A stretch of 64,000 nucleotides of DNA, from positions 9,211-73,210 of the forward strand of contig MU270015.1 of assembly GCA_021432635.1 (NCBI GenBank), written 5' to 3'. Positions 33,425-46,231 of the stretch are shown one piece after another (positions within the stretch are counted from its first letter, which is position 1; every line of letters begins with the position of its first letter). The notes beneath the pieces were generated by a model. The model did not search any database. It was not told the origin of the DNA and worked only from the letters and a program-made list of their open reading frames with translations. This DNA comes from Thozetella sp. PMI_491 (lineage: Eukaryota; Ascomycota; Sordariomycetes; Chaetosphaeriales; Chaetosphaeriaceae). A program made the translations under genes and the position numbers.

Positions 33425-34404
33425 ATGGGCTTGTCTGGTCTCTCGGAAAGCATCCCACAAGCCCTTTGGAGCCTTCGGGTGCCACTTCACATTACGCACA
33501 GCGCACAGCCCAATGTACACTTTATCACGTCGGTCCCCCGATTTAGCTATCTTGCCATGCTCCTGCCCCGGCTAACAGCGTACTTTGGCGCCGAGTGCTC
33601 GAGCTTCCACCACGAGGAGATTGAACTGCGCAACCTCGCCGTCGGCCTGCTTGCTGACCTCTACCAGCCCACCCTTCCCTGGCGCCTTGTCGTCGGCGAT
33701 GGACCCGGTTGGGATATTGGTGACACTTTTATGAATTCTGCCAAGGAGGCCGATTTCGTGCGCAACGGGAACGCTAAGCAAATCATGAGCCTGTCTAAAG
33801 AGAACACCACGGCTTTGTGGAATACTGTGCGAGACAGTACGTGATCCCCCCCATCCCCCCATCCCCCCTAACCGCCTAACCGGCCCTCTCGAGGCCCCTG
33901 CGCTGGTGCTGATCAACGCCGATGCCCACCAGACGACTTCGCTGGCTTCACCAAGGTAAACAGCCAACTCTTAAACGCGCCAACCAGCCTGAGGAGCGTC
34001 CCGATCCGCGTATATATACCTTCGTCGCCTCCCAACCTCACCGACCCGGCACCAGGGGCTTTCAGGGTCATGCAAACATTGGTACAGCCGCGTGGGGCAA
34101 ATAGTGAGCATTCCTCACGTCTAAGTCTATCCCGAAATATCCTCTTTCTAATATCGCCCCCTTCTACGATTGTGTACACTTGATAACCGAAGACCATGCT
34201 GACCGATGCAAAGGGAGCCCTCAAACCTTGGGCGTGGCTCTAAAGGCCCTTCTTCCGAGCCTCTTTCCAAGTAGTCGGGATCCAGTGCTGGCCAACGTGA
34301 TCCTACACGGCGTCCCGGTGCCTTTTGCAGCCCCGCTGGAGGAGTTGATGCGTGTTGCCGCATATCCTGACGGATGGCTGTGCCTGATAGTGGTTTTGTT
34401 GTAG
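33425..34404 (+). CDS. atg5: Autophagy protein Atg5
   Basis: Exons 33425-33836, 33933-34103 and 34214-34404 join in frame to 257 aa, somewhat short for fungal Atg5. Hallmarks in order are: [14 protein letters not shown] near residue 10; [18 protein letters not shown] at 33-50; [17 protein letters not shown] at 86-102; [12 protein letters not shown] with Lys107, the expected Atg12 acceptor; [11 protein letters not shown] after the first intron; and the C-terminal [18 protein letters not shown] ... [12 protein letters not shown]. Atg5 is conjugated to Atg12, binds Atg16 and drives Atg8 lipidation on the phagophore. The ATG at 33425 (MGLSGLSES) is preferred over an upstream in-frame ATG at 33377 because family proteins start close to the IPQ-LW motif. 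The gene is convergent with the Zn2Cys6 gene at 35312. Confidence 0.95.
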
Positions 34405-35311
34405 GGCTATGTGCATGCCCATTTCTTGGGTTCGCCTACGACAGGGACGAAGCGTCAGGAATGAGAGACAACAATATTGTTCGGCAAGCCGCCATAAGCA
34501 ATTGCCCTTCAATTACAAATTTGATACATATTTTACCACCCAAGTCACACCTATATCGCAACGGCCCGGACAGGCCATGTACCCGCGGAAGCCCCATAGC
34601 CAAGCTTGCCTGTGCGACCACGCCGAATATGGTGATGTATGCAGAAGAGCCGCCGTCCAAAACCCCTAGCCATGTTTCGTAGCTCTTGGTATCTCCTCCA
34701 CTCCCTATCCCAAGGGGGTCCAAAATCCAGATATTCAACAAAAATGAAAGCGATGGTCCCAGAAGTGTACTAGGACAAGATGGGGCAAGGGAGAAAACTT
34801 GCCCACAAGGCAATGTACTTATGCTAAAAGCCCGCAACGTCCTGATATGCAGCAAGATGAAAGTAAAAAATTCCATGGGGCTTGCGCCTAAGTGAGTCGT
34901 TTCTAACCAGCTGTAGGTTCTGACATTGGGCTACATCCGGTTGCAACGTGGTGATGTATAGTCCAAAAACAAAGTACTGCGCCGGTTGAGCGTGGGTGGA
35001 GATGGAGTAGAGCTGCTCTGGAGAGTTCCTAGCCAAGGAATTGCGCCCAGGGCCTGGCTCCAGTAGCAGGGGAACGACGCTGGGGCATCGAGGCGCGAGG
35101 GGGCGAGTTACAAGTCGCTCGCAGTTGTTTGGCTAATCGCAGTTGACGCCCGATCTTCGTCTCTATTGCCTACCCCACCCTCAAGAGAAACTCGGATGAG
35201 ACAGACGAAGTCCAAGATGGAGATGATGGCGACTGGCGTGCTGTTATATGGCAAGCAGACGGATAGGTGATGATGAAGGCTGCAGTCTTCGTACGCAGGA
35301 CGGTTCTAGCA
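34405..35311. other. Convergent intergenic region
   Basis: This 0.9-kb region holds the 3' ends of atg5 (+) and the large Zn2Cys6 gene (-). No coding frame or repeat is recognised. Confidence 0.6.
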
Positions 35312-38300
35312 TCATTGCGGGTGTGGCAGAACCGTCAGTCCGTTCAGAGGGGTGCCTGGCGTATGGTCGTTGAGTAGCACAGTGCCAGACGGAGTGGTCG
35401 GCGCCCGCGGGCCTGGGTGGCTCGCACTGCTGGAGAAGCTTGAGCTCGCTCGCGCATCCACTGAATCAGCGTTGGGATTAGGCCACAGTTCGCGTTGAAG
35501 CATCTCAAGGATACGCATATCAACCGCCAAGGCGCTCGACGGCTGGGCGTTGAGTCTAAAGAATATGATAGTCTTCTTAAACAAGAGCTGGAGCGTTTCT
35601 TCGTGTATATAGTGAGTAAGTGTGGGGTCCCGGAAGGCCGCGGCCAAAGTCAGCAAGTTGCCCCATTGTCTGTTGCCATAGGTGTTAGCAAGCCGATGAA
35701 ATAGCAGGACCGGTGCAGGGGAGGCTTTACGCATGAGCAGTCCCAAAAACATTGGTGACGATGAAGCGTAGCTCGTCGAGGCCGTGGAAGGCCCGAGTGC
35801 TTTCAGTCAGGGCTTTGACTCCCTTAGCTGCGAAGTCGATTACGGCTTCGGTAAACTCAGGGGGCCATCTCGGGGCTGGCACCGGCTCGGATGGCGACCG
35901 ATTAGTAGCGTCGAAGTTGGATTCCAATACCATGCGGACAAAGGGACGATAGGTGATGACTTGGGCACCAAAATACTTGGCGCGTAACCGGGCAGCTAAT
36001 ATCTCCTTCGCAGGGGGCTCTTCCGGGCCGAATTTGAAGGCCGGAGGTATTATTTGCTCATGTGTGAGGGCCTGCTCAAGGCCACGCACGATTTCCATCG
36101 ACTTGGCATTGACTTGAAACTCTGAGTGCGCTTCTGGATAGATTTCGCCATTGTCTGGATCGTAGAGTGTTTTGTGGATTTCGTTTAGTCTCTTGCGAAG
36201 GAACAACTGCCCAAGGTAGCTTTGCAGGACAACTTCGCTGAAACCGTAATGCTTGGCAAGTGTTCCGTTCGGGTGCGGGATGATATCTTCGTAGGCCATT
36301 ATCGGGGATTGGGGCAAGGGGAGCTCAGCAATAATGTCACTAGAGGGCCAGGTCAGTTTGCAGCCGGTGGCAAGGGCGATGGGGGAAACGAGTTTTGCTG
36401 CGCACCTTTCCAGCTGGAGGCATGTCCAGAAAGCGTACAGGATCTGGTTGTCGAAATCGTCTGTGACCTCGGTTACCTGATCTTTAAGCCTTCGGAAGCG
36501 ATCAAATTTCCTGCCGGGTGTCAGGAGTTCTGCATGAATGATTGGTATTTTTGGGGGGGAGGTAAACTTACCGCCTCATATTGCTATGCAAGGCAAAGCC
36601 AGCCTCCTTGATGTGGGCATAGCTGTCCATGACTCTCCCAAGCTGGCCGAAATAGAGTCCCGCTAGGATGTGGAAATGGACATGACTAAGAGATCGACCA
36701 CCCCACTGGCTTCCGATGATGTCGAGTGCATATCCGCAGTAGTCAAGCCCTGGAATAACATCCATGTTCCTCTTGAAGGACGAGGCGGCTTTCGCTGGCA
36801 TTGAAGCGCTAGCTCCTTGCAGCGAAGCTCTTCGGCTGGCGGCCGTCCCAGCCCTCTCCATATTATCCTTGGGAGACGGGAGACCGGCAGAGTGAGAGTG
36901 GGAGGCGTACGAAGGGGGAGAGCTGTGGCTGGGCGACGCTGGATGGCCATTGCGCACGAGCGGAGAGCCGTGACTAGCATCGTTTACGGCCACAACATTG
37001 GGGATTTTCCTGTCCTTGACGAGACATATCTTGCCTAGGGCGAGAACCATGAGAACGACAGCGTTGGTGATGGAGCGCTGGAACCCAAGCCTCTTCGGTG
37101 TACCGGCGTCGGTGCTGTCTGGAACCGGAGACCGCTTTCTCTTGGCACCAGTTTCCTGGTGGGGAGGCGGGATCGAGACGAACCTGGCTACGGTTGCCGC
37201 CGGCCCACGACCCTTGCCACCTACCTGATTGAGAAGCGAGTTTGCCATCTCGCGGAGGTTGTAGGGGATCAAGAGGGGGTGCATATTCTGTATGTTAGCC
37301 TCATAACTCCTCACCAGCTTCCACACAGTGTCTTGGCTTAGATCCAGCGTCGAGATATTTTGAGGAATAGGTTTTCCTTCGATCGGGCCAGGAGATCCGC
37401 CAATAGTACCCCAGCAGTCGGCAGGCGAGGGGGCCGCAGGTGAGGATGCACCTGTGTCTGAGTAGTCGTCGCGCAGCTCGAGGAGCCCGTGGTCCTGGTT
37501 TCCCTCCCTATCCACTAGCGTGTTGTCCTGGCCTTCGCCTCGGCCCCAGACCCGCAAGAGCCCGCGCTTTTCCTCTTGTCGGATTGGGAACTCGTCGATG
37601 AATTTAAGACCCACCACATCGAGGGATGGGCGCACCAAACTTTCGATAGATCGCCACTTGAGTAGCAAGGCGGCTAGTGTAGTGTGCCCTAGAGGGATCG
37701 CGGGATTGCCGGGGCGAACCGGTGGTCCAGGTTCGTCTTCCTTGTCCTCGTCCACCGGTCTGATCGGCTGTCCGGGCTGGTGCGCTTCTGTTATGCCTTG
37801 CGCGGCACCAATCGTTTCTGTGGGCGACGAGTATGCATCCTCGCCAGCCATGGCGACGGGAGAGGAAGGAGAGCCAGGGGGGTCGCTATCTGCCTGCATG
37901 ACATCATTTGGAAACTGCGCCGGTGGGCTTTCTTGCTTGAGTCTGGCGGGCGCTTGCAGTGGGAGTTGCCGCTGTATCTGTTGCTGTTGTTGTTCGAAGC
38001 TACTCATACGTTGATTAAGTGCAGCCATTTCGCTGCGCATGAGAACTAGCTGCTCCAAAACATCGGCGGCGAACTTGTCTTGTCTGGGCACAACGTTAGT
38101 GTCCGCACGCCCCTTTGGGAGGTTTGGGTTTCTCCGGGGCCGGGCGCGTATCGAGTGGAACTCACTGTTTCGGTGCTGTCTCCCGGTATACACAGTCGAC
38201 CTTCTTCTCCTTGCAGCTCTTGCATGGCTTGAGCTCGTCGCATTTGGCCTTCAGCGCTCTGCAGTTATCGCAAGCCTACAAACGGGGGATTAGCATCCAC

Positions 38301-39218
38301 AGCTACGTGCCAGCCGGCGTTAGATAGGAGGGCAAGAACTCGGCCCACCTGTGAAGCCCTTTGCGCTTTTCGTTTGCCGCTCGAGGCAATGGCAATTCCT
38401 GTATATTGCATGTCGGGGTGAGGATGGCCGTAGCTGGGGTAATCGAATGGTTGCGACGAGGGGGCTGGGCTGGGCGGAGGACCATAGCTGCTGGGCTGCC
38501 GGTACAGCGGCGGTCCATGTGCGCCGTCGAAGCTCATGTGTCTCTTATCGTTCGGATAGGATTGAGGAGGTAGACTCGGGTGTGGTTGCGAGGGAGGTGG
38601 CCCTTCCGGGCCGGTGCCAGTGGAATGCGGTCGTCGCAAGTGCGGTAGCGTGTCTTCCGGATCGGCTTTTACTATGGGATCCCGCGAGGGGTACCCGGGA
38701 AAAGGGGGAGGTGCTGGCGAAGGAGGCAGCTGCCTGTGTTCCTGCATTGGGGGGAATCTATCGGGTTCATGGTGCCGCCGGTCCTCGACGGTTGGCTGCA
38801 TGGGCAGCTGTGGTGGGGCCTGCTGTTGGGAATGGATGGGAGCAGGAGACTGATGGTGGTGGTGTTGCTGAGGTGGCGGAGGCTGCTGCTGCTGCTGCTG
38901 TTGCTGCTGTTGCTGCTGCTGCTGTGGTGGTGGTGGTGGTGGTGGTGGTGGTGGAGGCGCCGGGTGGTCTGCTGGTCGAGAGAAGGGGTGTGACGGCACC
39001 GAAGTCTGCGGGTAGGGCCCTGGCGGTCCGGAATGGGGAGGTAGAGGTTGAGACTGTGGAGGATGATGTGAGTGCTGTGGGTGCTGGGTCGTGGTGGGAG
39101 AGGACGTAGGATGGAGAAGAGACGCGACGCCGTGATGGTGCGAGCTACTGGCCGACCAAGGGGACGGAGCTGCGGCGGAGAGACGCGGGCGCTTGGAGTC
39201 AGGCGGCCCCAGCTCCAT
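35312..39218 (-). CDS. Large Zn2Cys6 transcription factor with polyP/polyQ leader
   Basis: Six exons (38349-39218, 38166-38275, 36572-38083, 36406-36510, 35731-36339, 35312-35669) keep frame at all five introns and give 1187 aa. Residues 1-290 are Pro/Gln/His/Ser-rich with P88-98, Q99-112 and a His run at 119-122. Exon 2 encodes the whole zinc cluster (Cys 292, 295, 302, 308, 311, 318; C-x2-C-x6-C-x5-C-x2-C-x6-C). It is followed by a coiled-coil-like stretch at ~335-365 (LVLMRSEMAALNQRM, then Gln-rich), which usually mediates dimerisation. The fungal_trans domain starts near 570 (LDLSQDTVWKLVRSYEANIQ) and runs to ~1100; it includes QLGRVMDSYAHIKEAG and PLPQSPIMAYE. It is a nuclear DNA-binding regulator; I do not recognise the specific factor. 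Confidence 0.88.
38882..38953. repeat. CTG/GTG trinucleotide repeat coding polyQ, polyP and polyH
   Basis: An interrupted (CTG)n run passes into (GTG)n inside exon 1 of the Zn2Cys6 gene. Read on the - strand it encodes proline then glutamine runs. Such tracts vary in length between strains. Confidence 0.9.
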
Positions 39219-40459
39219 GGTTGGCGAGATGTGTGTTCATGAATACGGTCCACATCAGATGGCGGCGGGGAGAGACCACCAGGTTTGATCGGGCAGCAGC
39301 TGCGAGATGTAGGAGAAGAGCTGATCGGATAGGGTCGTGGCAGCACGGGAGGTGCAGCTAGGCCCTTCGGCGAGACGGGACGCGGAGACGATCCTCGGCG
39401 TCGCTCGGCGCGGGTTGCAGCGAGGCGGACGGCGCTCCGGTACGCGGCAAGGAGGGTCGCAGAGAGCGTCGTGCACGCGCGGAGACCAAAAAAAAAAAAA
39501 GAAAGATGCGGTTGTCGGCGGGCCGTTGGGCAGCAGCGGCCTGCAACGCACTCGCTGGCCCCTGGGTCGGATGGAGGATTGGGGTGTGGAGAGAAGGTGA
39601 TGGGTGCGGATGGGGGTTACCCGGCCGTCTGGATGTTGTCGCAATACAAGGGGCGAAGTGCGAACGGGCAATAATTCGGAACGCAGTGAAGCGCTGAAAC
39701 GGCCGTGTGAGTGTGCCACTCTTTGGGGGGAGAGGTGAGGGGGGTCGATTGGCTGGCTTCGGGCCGCCACAGGCAGGTCGACGAGCAACCGGGCTAAGAA
39801 GTCACAGTCTCGGCTGTCGAGGTGCGTGCTCCAAGAGGGGAAAGAGCAGGCTTGCTTGAGATGTCGAATGAGAAGGAAGGGGGTGTGGAAAGCGACACGG
39901 GAGGAGTCGGCCAACGCCGGGGGGAGGAAAAAAAACTGAAGGTCAGGTAAGAGAGCAGGAAGAGAAAGGGTGTGAGACTGAGTGGACTGGTCCGCCGCTG
40001 ACCGTTTGGCTGAGGCCGTTACCCCCTCTCCCCCCCCCAAATGTCAATTGAAGTGAGGCCCCATACGACGGTACAAGGATGGGCTGGCAAGTCGGTAATC
40101 AACCCTGCAGCTCTAGAGGCCGAACCAGGGTGTTGGTGAGGAGCTAGGCAGGGTCGGGGTGAACAACCGAGAGAGGTGTGTGGGACTCGAGCAACCATCA
40201 TATTTTGTCCCGTGCGTCCTGGCGGGTGCCGGCGTCCCGTACGGGCAATCCACTCCCTCTCGTGTGTATACATGTGTACGTGTATGTGTGTGCGAGGGAG
40301 AGAGAGAGGGGTGCCTTCTGGGTAGATATTTAGATTGTGAGAAGTGTCTCCTTTACCTAGAGGTGCTATAAGAAGGGAAGGAGGGAAGAATGTCCTTCTC
40401 CTACCGCTGGGCCTTTTGCCTGCCTGGGCTTCATCATCCCGTTGGAGTGGCCCACGCAG

Positions 40460-40493
<34 letters not shown>

Positions 40494-43400
40494 GTCTCTC
40501 TCTGTCTCTCTCTCTCTCTCTCTCGTTCTCCCTCCCTCACCATTCTCCGGGTCGTCCATGGCATAGAGAGGCAAACCGTACAGGTGTTTTTTTTTTCTCC
40601 TTCCCGACTCCCTGGTGAGACACCACGTCTGCAGTCCTGTAACCCAATTGCGGGGAAAGCTGGAGAAAGGCTGATGGCCGCATGCCCAAGTAGCAAGGGA
40701 CGAGGCGTGTGGTACGGCCCACAGCGTAGTGGCATCCCTCACAGAGGTACCCGAGTACTAGAGAGTAAGACACATGTAAGCAAGTAATCAAACCCGAGCC
40801 CTCCATTTACAGTATCATTTATTCGGCATACAACAGCCAGACAAAGCCATTGCACGGCACAAACCTAGGCTAGATGGACTGCGCGATGTGTAACGCACCC
40901 ATTTTGGTTTCGGCGAACGGCCCACCGGTCCTAAGCTAACCACGCAGAGAGCAGCGACACGCGGGGGGGGGGGGGGGGGGGGTTGTGAGTGTAGATCAGC
41001 GGAGAACTGTTTGTTGCCCGTACCCTCATATCGCCCCGTCCCTGTGAGGTTGGAGATAGCGAGACGAGTGACGGGGGAAACGGCGAATTTCCCTACCACC
41101 GTCTTGGTTTCTCCGCCATGCCTGTCGACCAACGGACTAAACCTGAACCTGAACCCCAACCCCCCAAACCCCTCCCCTCCAACCCCCTCGCCACACCTCT
41201 CCAGGTACTTTGTATACTACAAAGTAATAATGACCACGCAACTATTAGCGCGCCCAGAGCCTGACTGACAGGGTCGCAATTATGTGTCCAGAGTGCGCGC
41301 CGCACCTCGACCCCTTCTTCTGCGGCATGGCGGCGGGGATCGGCATGCCCCCTCTCCCTTCTTCCTCCCACCCTCCCGCGTAAGTGAACGGCGGCCAGGC
41401 AAGAGGCTCAGTTTTGGGTGAGCGGCCCGGGAGGACAGCGCCATGCTCTCGACACATCTTCCCCCCCAACCCCACCACACCCACACCGACACCACACCCA
41501 CATCTTGAGAGGAGACCACCAGCACCCAGCATTCGGTTCGCCGTTGATGTCTCGAGCAAAAAGGGTCTTATCGGCACATGTGGCGCTATGGGGTGGTGCA
41601 ATTTGGTGGCGTAGAAGGCCGCATATAGCCTCCGTACCCACCCGGCTGGAGCGTCGAGGCGGCGTCGCTTCAGTCTGTGCAACTCAGTACATTGGTACAT
41701 GCCCTGCAGAGCACGCCTTTGCGTTGTCTTGCCCGCGAGTGTCCACGGGTGTCCTGCGAGAGGAGGGCAGAGACGGCTGCTTACTGAGGCACAACTAAGC
41801 ACCAGATAGCCCGGCCAAGCACATGCAGCAAGTAGTAGCACTCGCTGGTGTGCAATGCTGCATCGCGGTCCGCAAACAGAGAGGCCACCCACCTGCACAT
41901 ACCTAGCCAGGTAGCGAATTCGCGAGAGCATACGATAATAGCCCCAGGCCCTGAGTTCCCGGGTGGCTGACTGCGGGGGGCGAGTGAGTGGTTTGTGTTG
42001 CGTTCCGGGATCATGGGTCAAGGCTGCAAACCACACCCCAGCGCCCATCCTCGTCAGTGCTGTTTGGTTCTTTCATCGGGGGCCCCCGGTGGAGGAGGGG
42101 CCGGCCCTTGTCGGCCAGGCGATTGGACTGCTGCTTCCTGGGAAACCCCCGAATCATTTTCTATTACGAAATACAGTGCAATGTGAAAGTGGGCGAAAGC
42201 ACACGCGACGAGAGCACACTTATTGAGCGCTTGATGATATACGCATATAAATATTGTGGGTAGTACTTCGTTGCCCTTTGGATGCAAAGTGCGTTTCTTG
42301 CCATACCGAAGCTATGGGAGGCAACATGACGCACTGAGGGTACGGAGCATTAGAAGGTAACGGATCCCCGGGACACCAGCGAGCCAGCTTTCGCTTGGGC
42401 CCCGACTGACCTTTCATAAACGGCCACCCGCTCCTCACACTCCTTTTCTTGCTCCGGTGCGAGGCTCCAGTGCGTCCTGCTTGGGGCCGTTGGCAGACGA
42501 CCCTGTTTCTTCTACAGCCTCGAGCCGGTCTTCGAAAGCGTGGCAGAGGCGTACAGTACGGTCTCGGGTGTAGTCAAGCCATGGCGTGGTGACGGGAATG
42601 GGCTAATTACCGGTGCTCCCCGGTTCGCTGTGATCCTTCCCTCTCTCCACTAGACGTACGCACAAGTAGAACAGCTTCTTGCTTCCTACTTTCCCCAATC
42701 ACGCCTCCCCAAACATGCCCGGTACCGTGGGCGTGGGTTACCCCGGATGCATGCGTTCTGAGATGGCGATGCTTTGTTCTAGCTAACGTGACGAGCGCGA
42801 CACGCGCCTAGGCATCGCATCCGGCAGGCATTGTAGCCTGGAGGCAGCTCTGTCGTTCCTTTCGATACCCAGCCGCTCCTGCTTGCCGCCAGTATCTCGT
42901 GGGTGATACTTGGGAAGCCCACGTCGAACCACCAGCCAGGCTTGTCCCCTCAAGGGCTGGGGCAGCGCGGCGTCGAGAGTCGTAGGCGCATGGAGATCCC
43001 CCCCTCTAGCCCCGAGCATTGCTACATTTGAAGGAATCACAGCGTAATGCAGGCCAAATCACAAAAGGCTGACGTCAAACGGGTGCGACAACCAGGGCGA
43101 CATGATAGTCTAGCGATAAGAGACGTATAGGGCCTGTCGCTAAAACGTGCACGCTACGAAGGGCCTTGTATAGTATGCTAGTGAACCTTGGGTCAGTGCA
43201 GCGCCCTGTGTCAAGCACAGAGGTAATCAATTAGGGGATATCTTCGTTGACCTGTTGTTGGCAGGCGATGCGCAGACGAATGAGGGCGCTAATGGTTTGG
43301 CTGTGCAGTGTCCGCATTTACAGTACTTTACTTAGCCCCTGCTGCTGCCACGTGCCGTACTGTGCCGCAACTTCGGTATCCCAAGAATTGGAGGTGCATA

Positions 43401-44829
43401 CGTATGTACTTGAAAAACAGCAAACCGCAACAGTGGTGAGGCTCGAGCGTGTGCACCTGGCTGAAGCAGGTCTCGGCACTCTGGTCGGTACGAACTCTGG
43501 GTGCCCTACCTACTTGTTGTCCTTTAGATACCATTGTACGCTCGTGCGGTCCTCCTCGCGAAGCCGCGTGTGAAGATGAACGGGCGGTTCTGGCGCCTAC
43601 CCCGTACATTATACGCACCGTTTTGCAACTGATTTGCCCGGGGCAGGTGGTGACCAGCTTGTTGCTTGGCTTGCTTGGTTGGCTTGGCTCGCTCCGGGCA
43701 CGTCTTTACCAAAAGATGTCCATTTCTGGTTGACGGGGTACTGCCCTGCCCATCAGCAACGGGGTATATGATTGGCTCCCAGTCACAACCAGACGAAGTG
43801 TGATGCAACTTCGTTTGGGTTGGCTGGACATGGTTGGAGTCAATGTCGAGGAACTTGTGATATGTCATTATTCCTCCGCCATCGACATGCGATGTGGACC
43901 GCTTCACGGTCCAGGGCCACCACCCCAGCACAACACATCGGGGGAGAGCTGGGCCGCACCCCAGCTTACACGTCGTCGGATTGGCCACAGGCGGCACCGT
44001 CGCAAGCTCGTCAAGATAAACCTCGGATTATGCTACCCCGCCTCACCCATCACGGGAACGACCAAAGATGCACCTCGTCAGCGATGATCTGTCCACGCCG
44101 CTCTGGTACAATTCAGCAGCCATGCATGTTGCACCTTGAATCCCATACAGCGAAGTGTTGCGGCTGTCCTTGAATGGGGCGGTGTGATTATTTGTCACAA
44201 TGTTTCTCCCCTCAGGCTTTCCGACAAAGTAATGGAGCCACCGAGACTGTACTAGATTAGGCGCTCTTGCCCTTATCAACGGACGCAAGGCCCACGTAGC
44301 GCTTCCTTCCCAAATATTACGCACTCCGGGATCAGAGCCTAGCCCAAAATATATACAACATACCCGATATGATCTCGAGCGGACGTTTAGTGCTGTCGCC
44401 TGCTCACTGCCACTTACACCTACCGTTCATCGCCTCTTAGGAGTCGTACGAGCATAGGGCACTAGGTGCAGTTCTGTCGCAAAGCTTTGTCGTGGCCTGA
44501 GAAGGCTAGCTGCACCTCGCCTTGTTCCCCATTGCTCCAGCTTGCTGGCATTAGCACCACGCACCCCTCCCATCCATCAGCAAAGCTGTCTCACGTGTGG
44601 TGCCAGCCGCCAGGGCTAGAGCGTGTGCCACACATCGTTCTTACTTGTGGCGCCGGTCGCGTGGCCCGCAAATCCTGACGATGACGAAGAACGCGGGTCG
44701 CCTTGTGTGATGCTCGCCGATCCCGTTTGTATGCCCTCTACGGGCAGGACGTGATGTTTTCTTGACTCAGCGCCGGCGACAGGCGAGCAATGCTTCCGAA
44801 CGAGGAGGTCTCTGGCAGCCATTACATCC
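39219..44829. other. 5.6-kb gene-poor region
   Basis: No gene is supported. The first kilobase is likely the promoter and leader of the Zn2Cys6 gene; it contains a CT-rich microsatellite at 40461-40524, a T run near 40588 and a G run near 40963-40982. Longer frames (41245-42048 on -, 43524-43997 on -, 44043-44324 on -) have no domain, overlap frames on the other strand and lack consistent splice joins. A CRE-like TGACGTCA lies at 43070-43077. Confidence 0.55.
40461..40524. repeat. CT/GA microsatellite
   Basis: A (CT)n run is broken by TTT and TGT interruptions. On the - strand it is (GA)n about 1.2 kb upstream of the Zn2Cys6 start. GA-rich leaders are common in fungal promoters. Confidence 0.9.
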
Positions 44830-45529
44830 TCACAGCTTTCTTCGTTTGGTGGCCCTGGATGCAGATTCGTCGGAGCCATGTTTAGGCTCTGTCGGGCCGG
44901 TGTTCGTCCCGCTATGATCGGGCTCCTCCTCGGTGAAAACAAGGTCGCCCCGCCTCCCTAGTGTATGAAGGCTTGCCTCTTCGAGGATAATCCCAAAAGC
45001 AAGCAGTGCCGTCTCATCCATACTTCTCTCGTCGATCAGCCTGGCATTGGCGGCGGGGCTCGGTTCTTGGCGGAGAGCAAGCGCCTCATAGAAGTTGCTC
45101 ACATAGCTATGGATGGTCTTCAAGGTGTCGCTCTCCGGGAGGACGCTACGTCCGTTGTCGGGCAGAGTATGGTTAGCAAAATACCTGTCGTTCTTGATGA
45201 AGCCGCTGGGAGCATGCTTCCGACTAAACAAGGCACGCTCTGGAGGCAATCGCGTGTCACGCGAGGTGTGCTTGTCCGCGCGGTGTCCTCGTTCGCCATG
45301 GCCAGGGCCTTTCGCCCTCGAGGCCCAGAGCGGATCGCCAGCAGATACCCGGCCTAGACCAGCAACTCAGTCAGCATGAAGGCGGGAGACAAGAAGGCAA
45401 CAGCTTGACACCTAACGGGAGAGGAGAAGGGACAATACCAGCTACCGCATCGTAAACATTGGCGACGCGCCTTTGGGATTGGCGAGATCGAGTTGCCTCA
45501 TCAGTATGTCCCGGGAGCTCTACCTCCAT
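44830..45529 (-). CDS. rrn10: Rrn10-like subunit of the Pol I upstream activation factor
   Basis: Exons 45439-45529 and 44830-45353, joined over an 85-nt intron (GTATTG...CTGACTGAG...TAG), give 204 aa. The first exon supplies MEVELPGHTDE and the motif NVYDAVAG, which matches the N-terminal NVYEAC motif of yeast Rrn10. The second exon carries LKTIHSYVSNFYEA and SMDETALLAFGIILEEA, matching the HYYA and FDETSLITLGLLIE stretches of Rrn10. The tail is acidic then basic (TKRRKL), a likely nuclear signal. Rrn10 is a small subunit of UAF, which binds the rDNA promoter for RNA polymerase I. The protein is longer than the 145-aa yeast one, mainly in the loop of residues ~32-60. The 5' splice site is weak, but only this join keeps frame. 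It is divergent from the CSA-like gene. Confidence 0.72.
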
Positions 45530-46231
45530 TCTCTTCGAGGCTGTCAGGTACCGTTTCGAAGCCTTTCCCGGGTGGAACAGGATGTAGAGTCAGAAAAAGA
45601 CCCGAGAACAGGGCAAGGACCAGCTCTGTAGGCAGCTTCTCCGCGATCGAAGCTCGAGGGGCTATGCCGTGGTGCCTGCCGTTACCACTAGCACAGAGGC
45701 AAGAGCACGGTGACGAATAGCGATTGAAAGTTTGGTTGTTTCTCCACCCAAAGAGGGAGGGCTCCACGATGCGTCGTCTGCCTCTTTGCCTACCTCTATA
45801 GGATGCCAGGTTGTGTGCGTGCAAGCTGGAGGACAGCTACTTAAAAGTTAAAGTGACCGAGCTAGGCTAGATAAGTAAGTACTTCCCTTAGATACTTAGG
45901 CTAGATGCATACCTACCTAGCTTCGGTGTTTGAGGAACCTTACAGTAAGTAGTACATGCCGACGTTTGGAAAGCCACTGAGTTTAACCCACCCCACAACT
46001 ATCGCATTGTCTTATCGATAAGGTGGCCAAGTGCCAATGCCCAGACATGCACATTTGCCCTCTCCAGACTTGACCTATCGTGCTGCTCTGTCATCGCGCG
46101 GGATCCTGCTTGCTCCCTGCAAGCATCAAAGTACGGAACGTACAATAGTCACCGAGGCAGGGTAAACCCTCGGTTTTGAACGGCGCCCCGCGCCCTTTCT
46201 TCCCGCAACCTCCACAAAGCCATCAAATGGC
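45530..46231. promoter_or_regulatory. Bidirectional promoter region between rrn10 and CSA-like gene
   Basis: This 702 bp lies between two divergent start codons. It holds a cluster of TAAGTA/TACCTA/TAGGC repeats at about 45846-45935. No TATA box is obvious near either start. Confidence 0.5.

Noticed and set aside
41245-42048. 267-aa frame on the - strand
   Set aside because: It overlaps several + frames, contains C-rich simple sequence and has no recognisable domain.
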